A stretch of DNA of 64,000 nt from Eublepharis macularius (taxonomy: Eukaryota; Chordata; Lepidosauria; Squamata; Eublepharidae): positions 197,818,311 to 197,882,310 of the forward strand of contig NC_072791.1 in NCBI RefSeq assembly GCF_028583425.1. Reading direction: 5' to 3'. The position numbers were made by a program, and so were the translations under genes. Below the pieces are notes generated by a model that was not told the origin of the DNA, searched no databases, and saw only the letters and a program-made list of their open reading frames with translations. Every line of letters starts with the position of its first letter. The first letter of the stretch is position 1. Shown here piece by piece: positions 21,201 to 31,587 of this stretch.

Positions 21201-24200
21201 TTCATTTTGCACAACAGAAGTGACATTAGGGGTGGGTGTGTTGTCTTCTCCAAAAGAGCAGGTCTCTGCATGATCGTAATCTCCCACCCTTTTCTTGGCA
21301 AAGCCCTTCCCAAGAGTGGAGGATGGATCATGCTACAGCTTGCCTCCTTTTAAACTGGCTATTTGCCATTTTAAAGGAGGTAAACATTTTCATTCCTGTC
21401 TATGTGCCCCATCCTAAACTGTCAAAATAGAGCTCCTCCTTTTTGTAGCAGTCACAATGTTTTGTGGAAAGTCCATCCCTCTACATTAGCTCAACCTAGT
21501 CTGAAATGGCAACATCTGGCTACAGATTTACTGGTTCTGTGACGCACCTGAGCAAGTAGAAGTAGTAGGGGAAGTAAAACTAGAAACTGCTGTTGGAGAG
21601 TAAAGTTTGAAAAGACAGTGGTAGTTGTAAGGAAATAAATGTCTATCAGTGAAGAAGTGGCAAATTGATATGTCCTAGCTTAATAATGTGCAGTGTATAG
21701 AGCAGTGATTATTGAAGCAACAGCAATTAGTATAGACATTGGGAGGAAATGGGCTGACTTCATTTCTAGGTCATAAGTTCAAAAGTTTTAAAATGTAAAA
21801 AAATTGAAAGTGATGCCCTGGAGCATTTTTTACTGTGTACTGTTTTCTGTTATGTGTTTTTTCTAATGACCTGAATTTTGAAAAAAGCTGGACACCGTCG
21901 CTGCTGAGTGGAATGGTCTTCCTCCGTTGCCATCGGCTAGATGCCTTTTTGGACTGGGAGAATCAGAGAACAAAATCTATGTAATTGCAGGCAAGGATCT
22001 CCAAACAGAAGAGTCTCTGGATTCAGTATTATGCTATGATCCCACGTACGTTGCCCTAATGTCATGAATATTGAGGTTTTTAATACATTTTCTATTCAAC
22101 AGAAATGCCTGACTCAGGTCCACTTTCATTCCAGGTTACTCAAATGGAGTGAGGTCAAAAAGTTGCCGCTCAAAGTGTATGGTCATGCTACGACTTCACA
22201 TGGTGGAATAATATATTGTCTTGGAGGAAAGACTGATGATAAGTGAGTACCTGCATGTTCCTGGGGGCGGGGGGGAGTCACTGTCAACCCTTTCTGCCCT
22301 GATTCAAAATCCTGGTTAATGTTAGCCATGGCTAAAGCTGGTACCAATTTAAACCATTGCCGTTTGAAGCAAAAAGGAAAAGGGCTGAAAGGGATTATGA
22401 TCCTCTTCTCAATCCTCTCACCATTGTTAATAAATAGATGCATCCTGACCTGGTGTCAGCATACTGTGAGGGAAGAAAATGTGCTCATATCTTTAGAATT
22501 ATCCAGAACTGATTTTTCGCTATGCACAACTACTTTGATGTGACATTCTGGTGAATATGAACATGTGTGGACCATGCTAAGACAGCAGAGGACTGTAAGA
22601 TGTTCCTTTGCCTTATATTGCAGAATTAGTTGATAGTGTTTGGCGTAAAGAACAATAGCATGGAAGGGCGGGGGGTGGGCAACTTGGTGGACACTCAGTA
22701 AAAGAAACCATATACAGGCAACTTGGTGGACACTCAGTAAAAGAAACCATATTGTATTTGTTAAATATACCGGAAGGTCAAAGTCAGTGTTTTCAGGGAC
22801 TATGCTTCACTTTAGAGAGGGAAATCGAACATCATATTCATAAGAATAAAACATGCGTTGAAGGTCTATGGTATTTACAAATAAGCCTCTAAAGCATACA
22901 TTTTAAAACATGGAGAGTTAAAGGTGTAGTTCCTGAGGTTTGTGAGTCAAACAAATAGGAACTGACTTTGCTCTTTTGGCTTCTGTGGCACCAAGTAATA
23001 TTTAAGTCCTGTAGTAATCGCAATAATACTTTCCCTAACTTGCAATTCCTATGGCTATGTCTGCTCCAATCTGGAGTCTACCTTTAGGCATACAATTGGG
23101 AGAGCCTTAATTCCTGTCAGGCTGCAGATGAGAATGGCTGATAAGTTTTCTCTGTCAACAAATGATCCACTCATTCATACCTGCTTATTTTGAATTATCT
23201 TCATTTAAATTGTGATTAAAGAAAAAGAAAGAATTCAGCACCCTCAAATATTCAGTATTGTATTTTAAGTTTCTTATTTGCATATTGGACAAAGATTTGC
23301 ATATTGGACAAAACTATGGGAAGAATTTCTGAGAAAATGGAAGAAAAAAGCGGCAAACTCGGTGCTTTCAGTACAGCTTAAATCTTTACTGAGCTGTAGA
23401 GTTCTCAGTTATTCCTCTGTGGAATAATAATAATGATAATTATTATTATTATTATTACTACACTTATATACCGCTCTTCTAGACTGATTAGTGCCCCACT
23501 CAGAGTGGTGAAAAAAGTCAGTGTTGTTATTATCCCCAGGATACAGCTGGGGCTGGGAGGAGTGGCTTAACCCAAGGGTATCTATTGAGCTTGTGGCAGT
23601 AGTGGGATTCAAACCAGCAAAATGCTGATTCACAAGCCAGCCACTTAACCAATGTGGTACAGCAGTGTAAGACACTCTATTAGATGCATTATCAAACTCA
23701 GATTTTAGCCCATGTAGCTAAGGAAGCTGATGATTGAATCTAATAACTCTGATATATGTGCTGTTCTGACTTTGATTGCATTTCTCCAACATGCTTGCTA
23801 CTATGTCAACGGCACATAAAATTTGAACATAACTTCTAAAGCATTGGATTTTGGTTTTTAAGTTTTTATTATATTTAATAGAACATAGTATAAAAGGAAA
23901 ATATAGGTAATCTAAAAAGCAACTAAATAGTTCTCTGTTCAAGTAGGTTCTGCAACAGTCACCCAACAATACCATCCTAAGCAGCGTTAAAGCCTTATAA
24001 GTCCACTGAAGTTGATAGATTTCAGTGGGTGTCATTCTTAGGAAGAGAAATATAGAATTATTTAGTTAAAAGTTCCTCAGTAAGCTCTAAAAATGCTGAG
24101 GATGCGGAGAATGCTAAGAGTGGTGACATTTGTTGTAAAAAGGTTGCAAGGGAGGTTTACAAAATTAAAAGCATAGATAAAAGTTTTTCCATAATCCTCC

Positions 24201-27200
24201 AGATTAACATGATCGCATGCATGCTCAGCAATTGTCTGCACACTCGTAAGTTTTCTCCTGCTTCTGATGTTCTGGGATTGGGTGTTTTTTCTGTTGGAAC
24301 TATTTTCCAGGTCTTAAAGGTTTCGGTCATCTAAATTAAAGTGCTTTTCTATAAGCTGCTCAAGCTGTTTTTGTTGCTTGACTCCTGATCCTTGAGAGTG
24401 ATTTATGTTTCTTTAATTCCACAGGAAATGCACTAACAGAGTATTTGTATACAATACCAAGAGGGGAGACTGGCGTGACCTTCCCCCCATGAAAGTGGCT
24501 CGCTCTATGTTTGGTATCGCTGTGCATAAAGGTAAAATTGTGGTTGCAGGTGGTGTTACTGAAGAAGGCCTCTCAGCTTCTGTCGAAGCATTTGATCTTA
24601 CCTCTAACAAGTGAGTACATTATTCATTTTTATTTCTTGAAGGGTATAGTTTTATGTATGTTACACTGCCAGATTTTGTTCCATTACTTCTCAGTAGTTT
24701 TGTTAAGCAGTTGTTGATTTATATGAAATAGCATTAATGAAATCAATTGGACTCAAAAGAACTTAAAGTCTGCAGGGATTGCTTTCATTACGGCTAGGGC
24801 TGTGCAGAGGCAGGTTGCTTCAGGTTTCCCGATTCGGATTTACCCGAATCGGGAAGCCGCTTCTAGTAAAGTATTTCCGAAGCCGCTTCGGAAATACAGC
24901 TTTGGAAAGATTCGGGTGTCAATTTCACTCCCAGCTCAGAACCCACAAACCCCCTCCCCCAACTAGATTCAAGTTACCCCCCCCCCAACTAGGCCAAAGC
25001 CTTGGCACACAACAGGGCTTGGCGTGAGTCTGCCCCTGGGAAGCCACCCACTTTAGAAATGAAAGGCAGCTAGAACTAAAAACTTCAAACAGAGCAGCAG
25101 TGGGCCAGATTCAAGTTACCTCCCCGCCCCCCAACTAGGCCAAAGCCTTGGCACACACCAGGGCTTGGCATGAGTCTGCCCCAGGGAAGCCACTGTTAAA
25201 TTTAAAAAATAAAAATAAAATGCAGACTTAAAACACATCCCTTCCCAATCCCATTCCCCCCCAACCACCCCCTCCCCCCAAAAGAAAAGGAGCCTGTGAG
25301 TCAGTGAGACTCACTTACCAGTGAGAAGCAGCAGGTCCAGTCAACAGCAGCAGGGCAGGGAAACCAACCAAAGAAGCCCAGACCAGTCCAGATGTCCAGA
25401 AGTCCTCTTCCTCCAAGAAGTCACTCTCTCTCCACCAGGGCTAATTGGAAACTTCCTAAAGGCAAGCCTCCAATTTAAAGCCCTGCAGCATTAAAAAAAT
25501 AAAATAAAAAAACACTCTCCTTCCAGAGAATCCCATTGGCTGGAAGGAGAATGCTGCTGCAGGATTGGCCACTCCTAACTCCCCCTCCCTTCCCTCCTCC
25601 GGCCTGGCCTCTAAAATGGGTTGCTGGGATTCTTGTAAAGATGCTAAAGTAAGTTAGGTCCAGAATGATACTGTATATGTTCATTTATAAATACTCAGCA
25701 TCGCTTATGCCTTAACTGCCGAGAGATCCTGAGAATGCACTCTTCACTTTGTATTTTTTACAGCATATCAGTAGAAATTACAGGAATTCTAGTATGAAAA
25801 AGGTAGACAATGCAAAACTGAAAGTTGCCCAGCTCTGATTTACAGACTTAAAATGAAGTCCATGGATAGATAGGTAACACACACAATTTTTAATCAAAGT
25901 ATGTATTGCCCCTTGATCATCACTGAAAATAAATACTTCTCCTTAATTTACTGTGTATATGCAAAATGATTACTTTTTAAAATTTCAGAATTATATTCGT
26001 TGAAGCCTAAGTTGCTTTGACCTCAATACTTCTTGTTCTGTTTAGGCAGCTGTGTCCATGTATTTGTAACCATTCAGCCTTTTGTTTTAACTGTTTTATT
26101 ATACAATACCACTAACAAAGGGGAAAAAATTACAGCCTTATAAGTGATAAATGGCCTCCACCCTTATGATCATAACATTGTCCTGTTTTCTTAAATACTT
26201 GACTCTTTTTTTGCTTAGAAAGCAAAGTATGATTACTGCATCCCAAATTTTATCACTCCCGTGTTCCACTTCAAGATATATAAAATCTTTGACAGCCTTA
26301 TGTGGGAATCTAGTGGCTCACAATATATTTAACAAAAATAAAAATTATCTTTCCTGTTAATATTGTTAAGCGGTGAAATTCTGGGCTTAGCAATGTCTAT
26401 TATATTTTCTGTGAACTAAATTGTAAGTCTTTTAGCCTAAGACATTGCCAACAGCCATGTAGGTAAGACCACAGTTTTCACAGCATTACCTAGAGTTAGT
26501 TTTAGATAAGACTTTCTGGTGCATCATCCTTGAAAACAACTGAAGTCATTGTTTTAAATTGAACATTGTTTGTTAAATTACAGATGGGAAGTTATGCCAG
26601 AATTCCCGCAGGAGAGAAGCTCTATCAGTTTAGTTGACCTGGCTGGGTCCTTGTACGCTATTGGTGGTTTTGCTATGGTTCAACTGGAATCTAAGGAATT
26701 TGCACCCAGTGAGGTTACAGACATCTGGAAGTAAGTTCTGTTTGAATATTACTATTTTCACTAACCATGAGGGGTGAATTGGAGGTTTCCAGAGAGAGGC
26801 AATAATTGGCTAAAAATCCCCTTCCCACATTAGCAAAAGCAATAGGTGGGATCCAGCGCAACATCTTCTAGTCCATGATATGAACCATGCTCAGTCTGCA
26901 GAAGTTTTGTGTTAAATAGTTTTACATCCTATGTTTCAGAGTTAATTGTAATATCATGGCACCACCGATTAGACTGATGGTTTATTGTATAGATTTGTAC
27001 CTCTTCGCTAACAGGCTGATGGTTTCAGGCCACTTTGGTTGTCTAAGATTTAACTGTACTACTGCAAAAGGAAGACAGGAACAAAAGAACTGAACATTAT
27101 GGTTTTGTCGTTTGTTGCTCTTTGTTCATGTTTTACTTGCTCAGTTGTGATGGACTTTGGTTGCAGGCAATAAACATTTTTATGATATTATCAGATCCAT

Positions 27201-27580
27201 GGTGCAATACATTACAGAAAGTAAGACTCGACACAGGGGTACTGCTTTTAACAGCAGCCTCATATATTCTGTAACATGTAGCTGCAGTTTAGGTTATCAG
27301 CTTACCACTTATCTTGATATTAATTTAAAGGGGAACACTAGATCAGAAACTGTTGAGCTTCCTGAAACACAAAAATCATTTGTGTGTTAAAGAAAGAGTT
27401 AAAAGCAACAGAGAGGGGATAGTTGCTTTCCTTGAGATCTCAACTGTCATTAACTTTTGCCCCTGCAGATATGACGATGAGAAGAAAGAGTGGTGTGGCA
27501 TGCTGAAAGAAATCCGCTATGCATCTGGAGCCTCTTGCCTTTCCGTCGGCCTCAATCTATTTAAGCTATCAAAGCTGTAA
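17092..27580 (+). CDS. KLHL41: KLHL41 (KBTBD10, sarcosin), kelch-like protein 41, complete
   Basis: KLHL41 is a BTB-BACK-kelch adaptor for CUL3 E3 ligase, enriched in striated muscle; it is known to stabilise nebulin and support myofibril assembly, and human mutations cause nemaline myopathy. Six coding exons with GT-AG introns and consistent phases: 17092-18201, 21888-22045, 22135-22242, 24425-24610, 26584-26730, 27469-27580. They give 606 residues, the same length as human. The ATG at 17092 ([20 protein letters not shown]) is the family start; the in-frame TTG nine bases upstream is not needed. BTB lies at about residues 30-100, BACK at about 135-240, and the kelch repeats from about 345, with the GG motifs [34 protein letters not shown] and LYAIGGFA. 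The C-terminus [18 protein letters not shown] is nearly human. No breaks are seen. Confidence 0.98.
19690..19850 (+). repeat. LINE 3' tail fragment
   Basis: Starts with a TTGA microsatellite, then GGTTGCTGTAAGCTGCACTG and AGTACCATAAGGCAGC, ending AAATAAATAAATAA. Typical CR1/L2-type tail. Confidence 0.5.
20289..20962. mobile_element. Non-autonomous hAT-type element 1
   Basis: Terminal inverted repeats TAGACATGGGCATGAAC and GTTCGTGCCCATCTCTA. Eight-base target duplication GTTATCAC/GTCATCAC with one mismatch. Subterminal TTCGTT-type motifs repeat in both orientations. No transposase frame is seen. Confidence 0.8.
21888..22045 (+). CDS. KLHL41: KLHL41 coding exon 2 (residues 371-423)
   Basis: Encodes [20 protein letters not shown] and the kelch blade [20 protein letters not shown]. 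Acceptor AAAAAAG is A-rich and unusual, but the match to the family fixes it. Donor GTACGT. Confidence 0.95.
22135..22242 (+). CDS. KLHL41: KLHL41 coding exon 3 (residues 423-459)
   Basis: Encodes [20 protein letters not shown] and [11 protein letters not shown]. The preceding intron is only 89 bases. Acceptor CATTCCAG, donor GTGAGT. Confidence 0.95.
22678..22752. repeat. 37-base tandem duplication
   Basis: GGCAACTTGGTGGACACTCA followed by GTAAAAGAAACCATAT occurs twice in a row, identical over the unit, in KLHL41 intron 3. Confidence 0.85.
23411..23680 (-). mobile_element. tRNA-derived SINE, minus strand
   Basis: An (ATT)n tail at about 23425-23458 on the plus strand is the 3' end. Then come ACTCAGAGTGG and GGGATTCAAACC (B box complement), then CCACTTAACCAATGTGGTAC (A box complement). 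Confidence 0.7.
24425..24610 (+). CDS. KLHL41: KLHL41 coding exon 4 (residues 459-521)
   Basis: Encodes [16 protein letters not shown] style kelch sequence (here [20 protein letters not shown]), [20 protein letters not shown] and [20 protein letters not shown]. Acceptor TTCCACAG, donor GTGAGT. Confidence 0.96.
24795..25640. mobile_element. hAT-like non-autonomous element, right end not found
   Basis: The left end TAGGGCTGTGCAGAGG has the usual form of a hAT-type MITE, and is followed by self-complementary CCCGATTCGGATT/ACCCGAATCGGG. About 90 bases (CAAGTTACC through GGAAGCCAC) are repeated at 24970-25055 and 25110-25195. I could not place a right terminal repeat or target duplication. Confidence 0.45.
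26584..26730 (+). CDS. KLHL41: KLHL41 coding exon 5 (residues 521-570)
   Basis: Encodes [20 protein letters not shown] and [20 protein letters not shown], a kelch blade with its GG pair. Acceptor AATTACAG, donor GTAAGT. Confidence 0.96.
27469..27580 (+). CDS. KLHL41: KLHL41 coding exon 6 with stop (residues 570-606)
   Basis: Encodes [20 protein letters not shown] and [16 protein letters not shown], then TAA. Acceptor TGCCCCTGCAG. Confidence 0.97.
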
Positions 27581-27678
27581 ACTTGAAAGGCTTTTTGCTT
27601 AAACAGAAGGAATGACTTTTTTTAACGGCTTCTGGTTTTGTTGCAGTACAGTGATGGATAACAAAAATGTTATTCATT

Positions 27679-27776
27679 ATTAAAGTGGTTTGCTAACTTC
27701 TGTAAGTATCAGAATGCCCCCACATTTTTACTAATAGTTTGAATTTGCAGTAAATTCTGCTGTAACGCTGAATAAA
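27679..27776 (+). promoter_or_regulatory. KLHL41: KLHL41 polyadenylation signals
   Basis: AATAAA at 27771-27776, about 190 bases after the stop, is the likely signal. A weaker ATTAAA lies at 27679-27684. Confidence 0.6.
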
Positions 27777-27789
27777 ATTGAGTTGGATG

Positions 27790-29630
27790 AAAAAGTTAGC
27801 TGGGAGATGACGTTACTGTCTGGCTTCTAGCTATAGAAATACATCGACAGCTCCAGCCCTGAAGGTTGCCTTGCTGGGAAAACTACACTTAAGAAACTTG
27901 GTCTGTTCTATTTCAGACTACTGGCCTCTAGGAATTCTCTAGGAGTTCATTAAGATTTGTGCTATCTCCCTCTCCCCACCAGAGTTCCCTGAGCCTCCCC
28001 CACCCCAACTTTGAATTGGGAAGTCTGCAGAATGGCTGCAGCACAGGAGGCTGTAGCTGAAACCCTTTAACAAGCTCTTGCTCTATGCAAGATTGGAGGG
28101 AGAGATTTATGCTAATTCACCCCTTGAACCAGGACCTTTATATGCTCTGCAATTTAAATTACTGTGGGTATGGAGTTCCCACTGAGGTCTCTTCCCATCC
28201 AAGACTGGAGAAGGCTTGCTTGGCTTCAACAAGGGTGGTGCATCAAGATGCCTTCAGATCATATCCAGACATTTTTTGTTTTTACCAAAGAGGCAGATCT
28301 TGACATCTCTTCACTGGTTGCAAACATTTGGAGCTGTTACTTGGGTTACTTTTCAAGTAGGCGAACAGTAGAGTACAGCTGGTGCATTCTCATGAGGCCC
28401 ATGCACATTCTCCTTGTGCATTCTCATGGAGCCTGCTGGCAGTCCTGCTTTCCCCTTTCTGCACAGACCTGCTGCCACTGCATGCCACTTGCAACCAACA
28501 GTATAAACAGCGAGCAAACCAGTCAGCCAGTGAAATTTTAAAAGCCTTACCCTTTGATGTTTATTACTGACATTTATTTGCACATGCACATTTTTGTACA
28601 GCCTTACAGAAGGAATAGTCCCTTTTCACATTACTGAAGGACTTGACCTGACCCTGGGTAAAATCAGTCTCACTGTACAGATGCAAAAGACTCTGCAAGG
28701 CAAGGACATGAAACTCCATCCACCATAGCTACTGAGCAGCTGCAAAGCCGTTTGATAACTGAATAAGGCAGACAACAAGCTAAGAGACTGACTGCAGCTC
28801 AAAAGTGATTGCAGCCTTCAAGTATCAAAAGTGTTTGCCCTGAGATCTGTACCATCTCTAGTCCAGAGGAACTCAAAAGATTGCATTCACCAGGAGGTGG
28901 ATCCTGCCACTCCACTGAGCAAAGTTTATTCAGTTAATCAGATATTCATATCCCCCTTTTCATTTTGGGTTGAGGTTTCTTCAAATCTAAGGAGTGTCTC
29001 TGTAACTGAAGTGGTTCTTCAGTTGCACGAAGAGCCATTTACAGGATTCATTGGATCCACCTCACTATTTTGTGGTCTTTTGACTGGTTTTATTAAAAAA
29101 ACACTCTAGCATATTGTCGTCCCCCTCCCTCCATGAACCAATACTGGTACCTACAATCTTGGGCAAGCTAAACCATGTCTAGACCTGTTTACTGTTGACC
29201 GAATCCATAAAATATTACCAAATGAAAACATTTCAGATTTTCAGGATCATTAACACAACACTTGGAAAACTGTTGTGTTACCCAGCCTTTTGAGCGCTCA
29301 CCTGAATGGAAGAGATTGATTACAATATTCTAAATCACAATTAAGTATAATTAATTTATCTGGCATATAGCGTATATTGGACCAGCGATACCACTTATAG
29401 TATACATTTGTCAGGTTGCTCTTGCAATGAAAGCAATTACTTTAGGTAACATGATTGATTGCTACTTGTCTGCAACTGATAATGGTTTCCTGAAAATTAA
29501 ACATGTTTTTGCTGTGTGTCCAGTGGTTTTCTACACATTACCTAAATTATTTCCTAATTCTGTAAAGTGACCAACAAGGAATAGAGGGAATGCAGTCTTA
29601 TTTTGCCAGTCTCTCTAATGTCTCCCAATG
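27790..29630. other. Intergenic, KLHL41-FASTKD1
   Basis: Open frames near 28085-28590 overlap on both strands and show no family match. I see no gene here. Confidence 0.4.
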
Positions 29631-29638
29631 CTTGTTGT

Positions 29639-30218
29639 TAGAAATGTGCACCTGAAAAATATTCGGGTTTCTCACTTCAGTTTACGCGAAGCAGGAAAAC
29701 AATTCGGGATAACCCAAATCCCAAAGCGGTAAGCTGCTTCGGGATTCGGATGTTTAAATGCTTCTGTATGCTCTGTAAAGATTTCTTGCCATTTGCAAAA
29801 AGAAAGAAGAGTGTTGCTTTCAAATGCCAGCTGCTTTACAGCTGATGGGAGGGAAATCCCCCTTCTTTCAGCTGAAAATAGCGGCAGCTTTGAAAGCAGC
29901 AACACTTTTCTTGCCACACAAATGAGAAGGGAGGGGGTCCCTTCCCCTCCCTTCAGCTGAAAAAGAGGGCATTTGAAAGCAGCTTTTTTTCAGCTGATGA
30001 GGGATCCCCCTCCCATCAGCTGTAAAGTGGCAAGCAGCAAGAAAAGTGTTGCTCTTTGCCCAAAACTTCCCAAAGCAATATAAATTGCTTCAAGAAGCTT
30101 TGCTTCGGGATTCTCGAATCGGCTCAGCAATACTGGGGCCAATTCGGAAATCCCGAATCTTTCCAAATTGACCAATTCGGGTTAAAAACCCCAATCGGAA
30201 ATCTGAAGCTCACCCTTA
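29639..30218. mobile_element. Non-autonomous hAT-type element 2
   Basis: Flanked by a perfect 8-base duplication CTTGTTGT (29631-29638 and 30219-30226). Ends TAGAAATGTGCACC and CTCACCCTTA are worn. ATTCGGG/CCCGAAT motifs occur near both ends in opposite orientation. It lies between KLHL41 and FASTKD1. Confidence 0.75.
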
Positions 30219-30226
30219 CTTGTTGT

Positions 30227-31414
30227 CCTTAAATTCCAGATTCCTTCATTGTCTTGTCTTGTATGCTTACTGCATAACCTCTAGAGTTTTAGTATTAAAA
30301 TACAGGGTGATATCATTTACTGACCACCAAGTAGGGTAGCCATCTGAAATTCTGCAGCTGTCAGCCACTTGCCAGTAAAGGGAACACCAAGAAATAAATG
30401 CCTACTATTTGAGGAAATAGTTCACCCCTCTACAAAGGACAAACAGCCTGTGGTTGTCACTCAGAATACCCAACAGTCTAAACAGCCTAACCTCTCTCTT
30501 TGGTGCTTTCAATAGTACAGCAGCAGCAACAGGCCAATGGAAAGAATCACATTTGGAAGAAAAAGTTGTGATGTCTGAGATGCTTCTTTGCTCTGCTTGT
30601 AATACCCTGATTGATATTATTGTATCTTAAATCAATCATAGAAAAGGAAGATAGTTCTTAAGGAGCATGTTTTATGTTTTGGTACTTTACCTCCTTTAAA
30701 TGAAAAGGGGGCACTGCACCAAAAAGCTCCTAAACACTGTTCGTCTGTGTCTGAGTCTTGGACTGCTATTCTCTTTGCCCAACTATTACTACAGATCTCT
30801 GTTGTATATAGCTGCTTTCCCATTTCCTGCTCTTCAAACAGTATACATCACCTTCCTTTCCCTCTACTTCAGTTACTCTACACCAGGGATACATAACTCA
30901 ATCACAAAGGTTAAATGCAGAAAAGTACTTGATACCCTTTTAACTCAATGTGTTCTTTTTAAATTATTCTGTAAAATGCTTGTTACAGCACTCTCCTTTC
31001 TGCATCGTTACGTCTCTTCCTGAACTGACTATTCTTCTTTCTCTGTTTTCCTCTGCACCACATCACACTTCTCTATCAGCCCTGCCTCTGTTTCTATGCC
31101 CAGACACCTGTAAGGAATCCAGCAACAAGAACAGCAAACCAGCTCTGGTAATGCACAACTAGAAATGCTAGGTGGGAATCAGTGTTCCCCTATGCAGCAA
31201 AAGATGAATCCAGCAACTCTGAAGAGGATTCAGATGCATATTACAATTCAGAAATAAATGGGCATACCCTACATGGGCAGCAACTACCTGGGCAGACTCC
31301 CAGACTTCGAATTCTCTTGTTGCTTCTAGCCTAGGCATATGAACTAGGATCTCTGTTATTTTTATTTATTTAATTTCATTATTTGTAGCCTGCTGTTATA
31401 ATTCAACAAAACTG
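30227..31414. other. Intergenic, KLHL41-FASTKD1
   Basis: Only a short A/T tail fragment (about 31355-31385, probably a LINE or SINE end) is recognisable. Confidence 0.4.
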
Positions 31415-31431
31415 TCACAGGGTTGCAAAAA

Positions 31432-31437
31432 TTTATT
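31432..31437 (-). promoter_or_regulatory. FASTKD1: FASTKD1 polyadenylation signal
   Basis: AATAAA on the minus strand about 60 bases past the stop, implying a very short 3' UTR. Confidence 0.6.
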
Positions 31438-31497
31438 GCTTCATGATAAAATTCTATATAAAAGAGCTACTTGATTGTGTGTCTTGTCCATGTGACA

Positions 31498-31587
31498 TCA
31501 AACTTCCTCAAATATTTTCTTTTTTAAATAGTCCATCCATGCATTCTTTGAGGAGAGTTCCATAGAATTCCATTCAAAATGTGGGAT
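31498..31587 (-). CDS. FASTKD1: FASTKD1 last coding exon with stop (residues 802-830)
   Basis: Encodes [20 protein letters not shown] and LKKKIFEEV, then TGA; human has ISQFEWNSMALSTKDARMDY. Acceptor TCTTTCAG. Confidence 0.95.
   Translation of the reverse strand: MPHFEWNSMELSSKNAWMDYLKKKIFEEV

Larger units (their letters stand above)
18202..21887. other. KLHL41: KLHL41 intron 1
   Basis: Holds a LINE tail near 19690-19850 and the hAT element at 20289-20962. Elsewhere I see only short unassigned open frames. Confidence 0.5.
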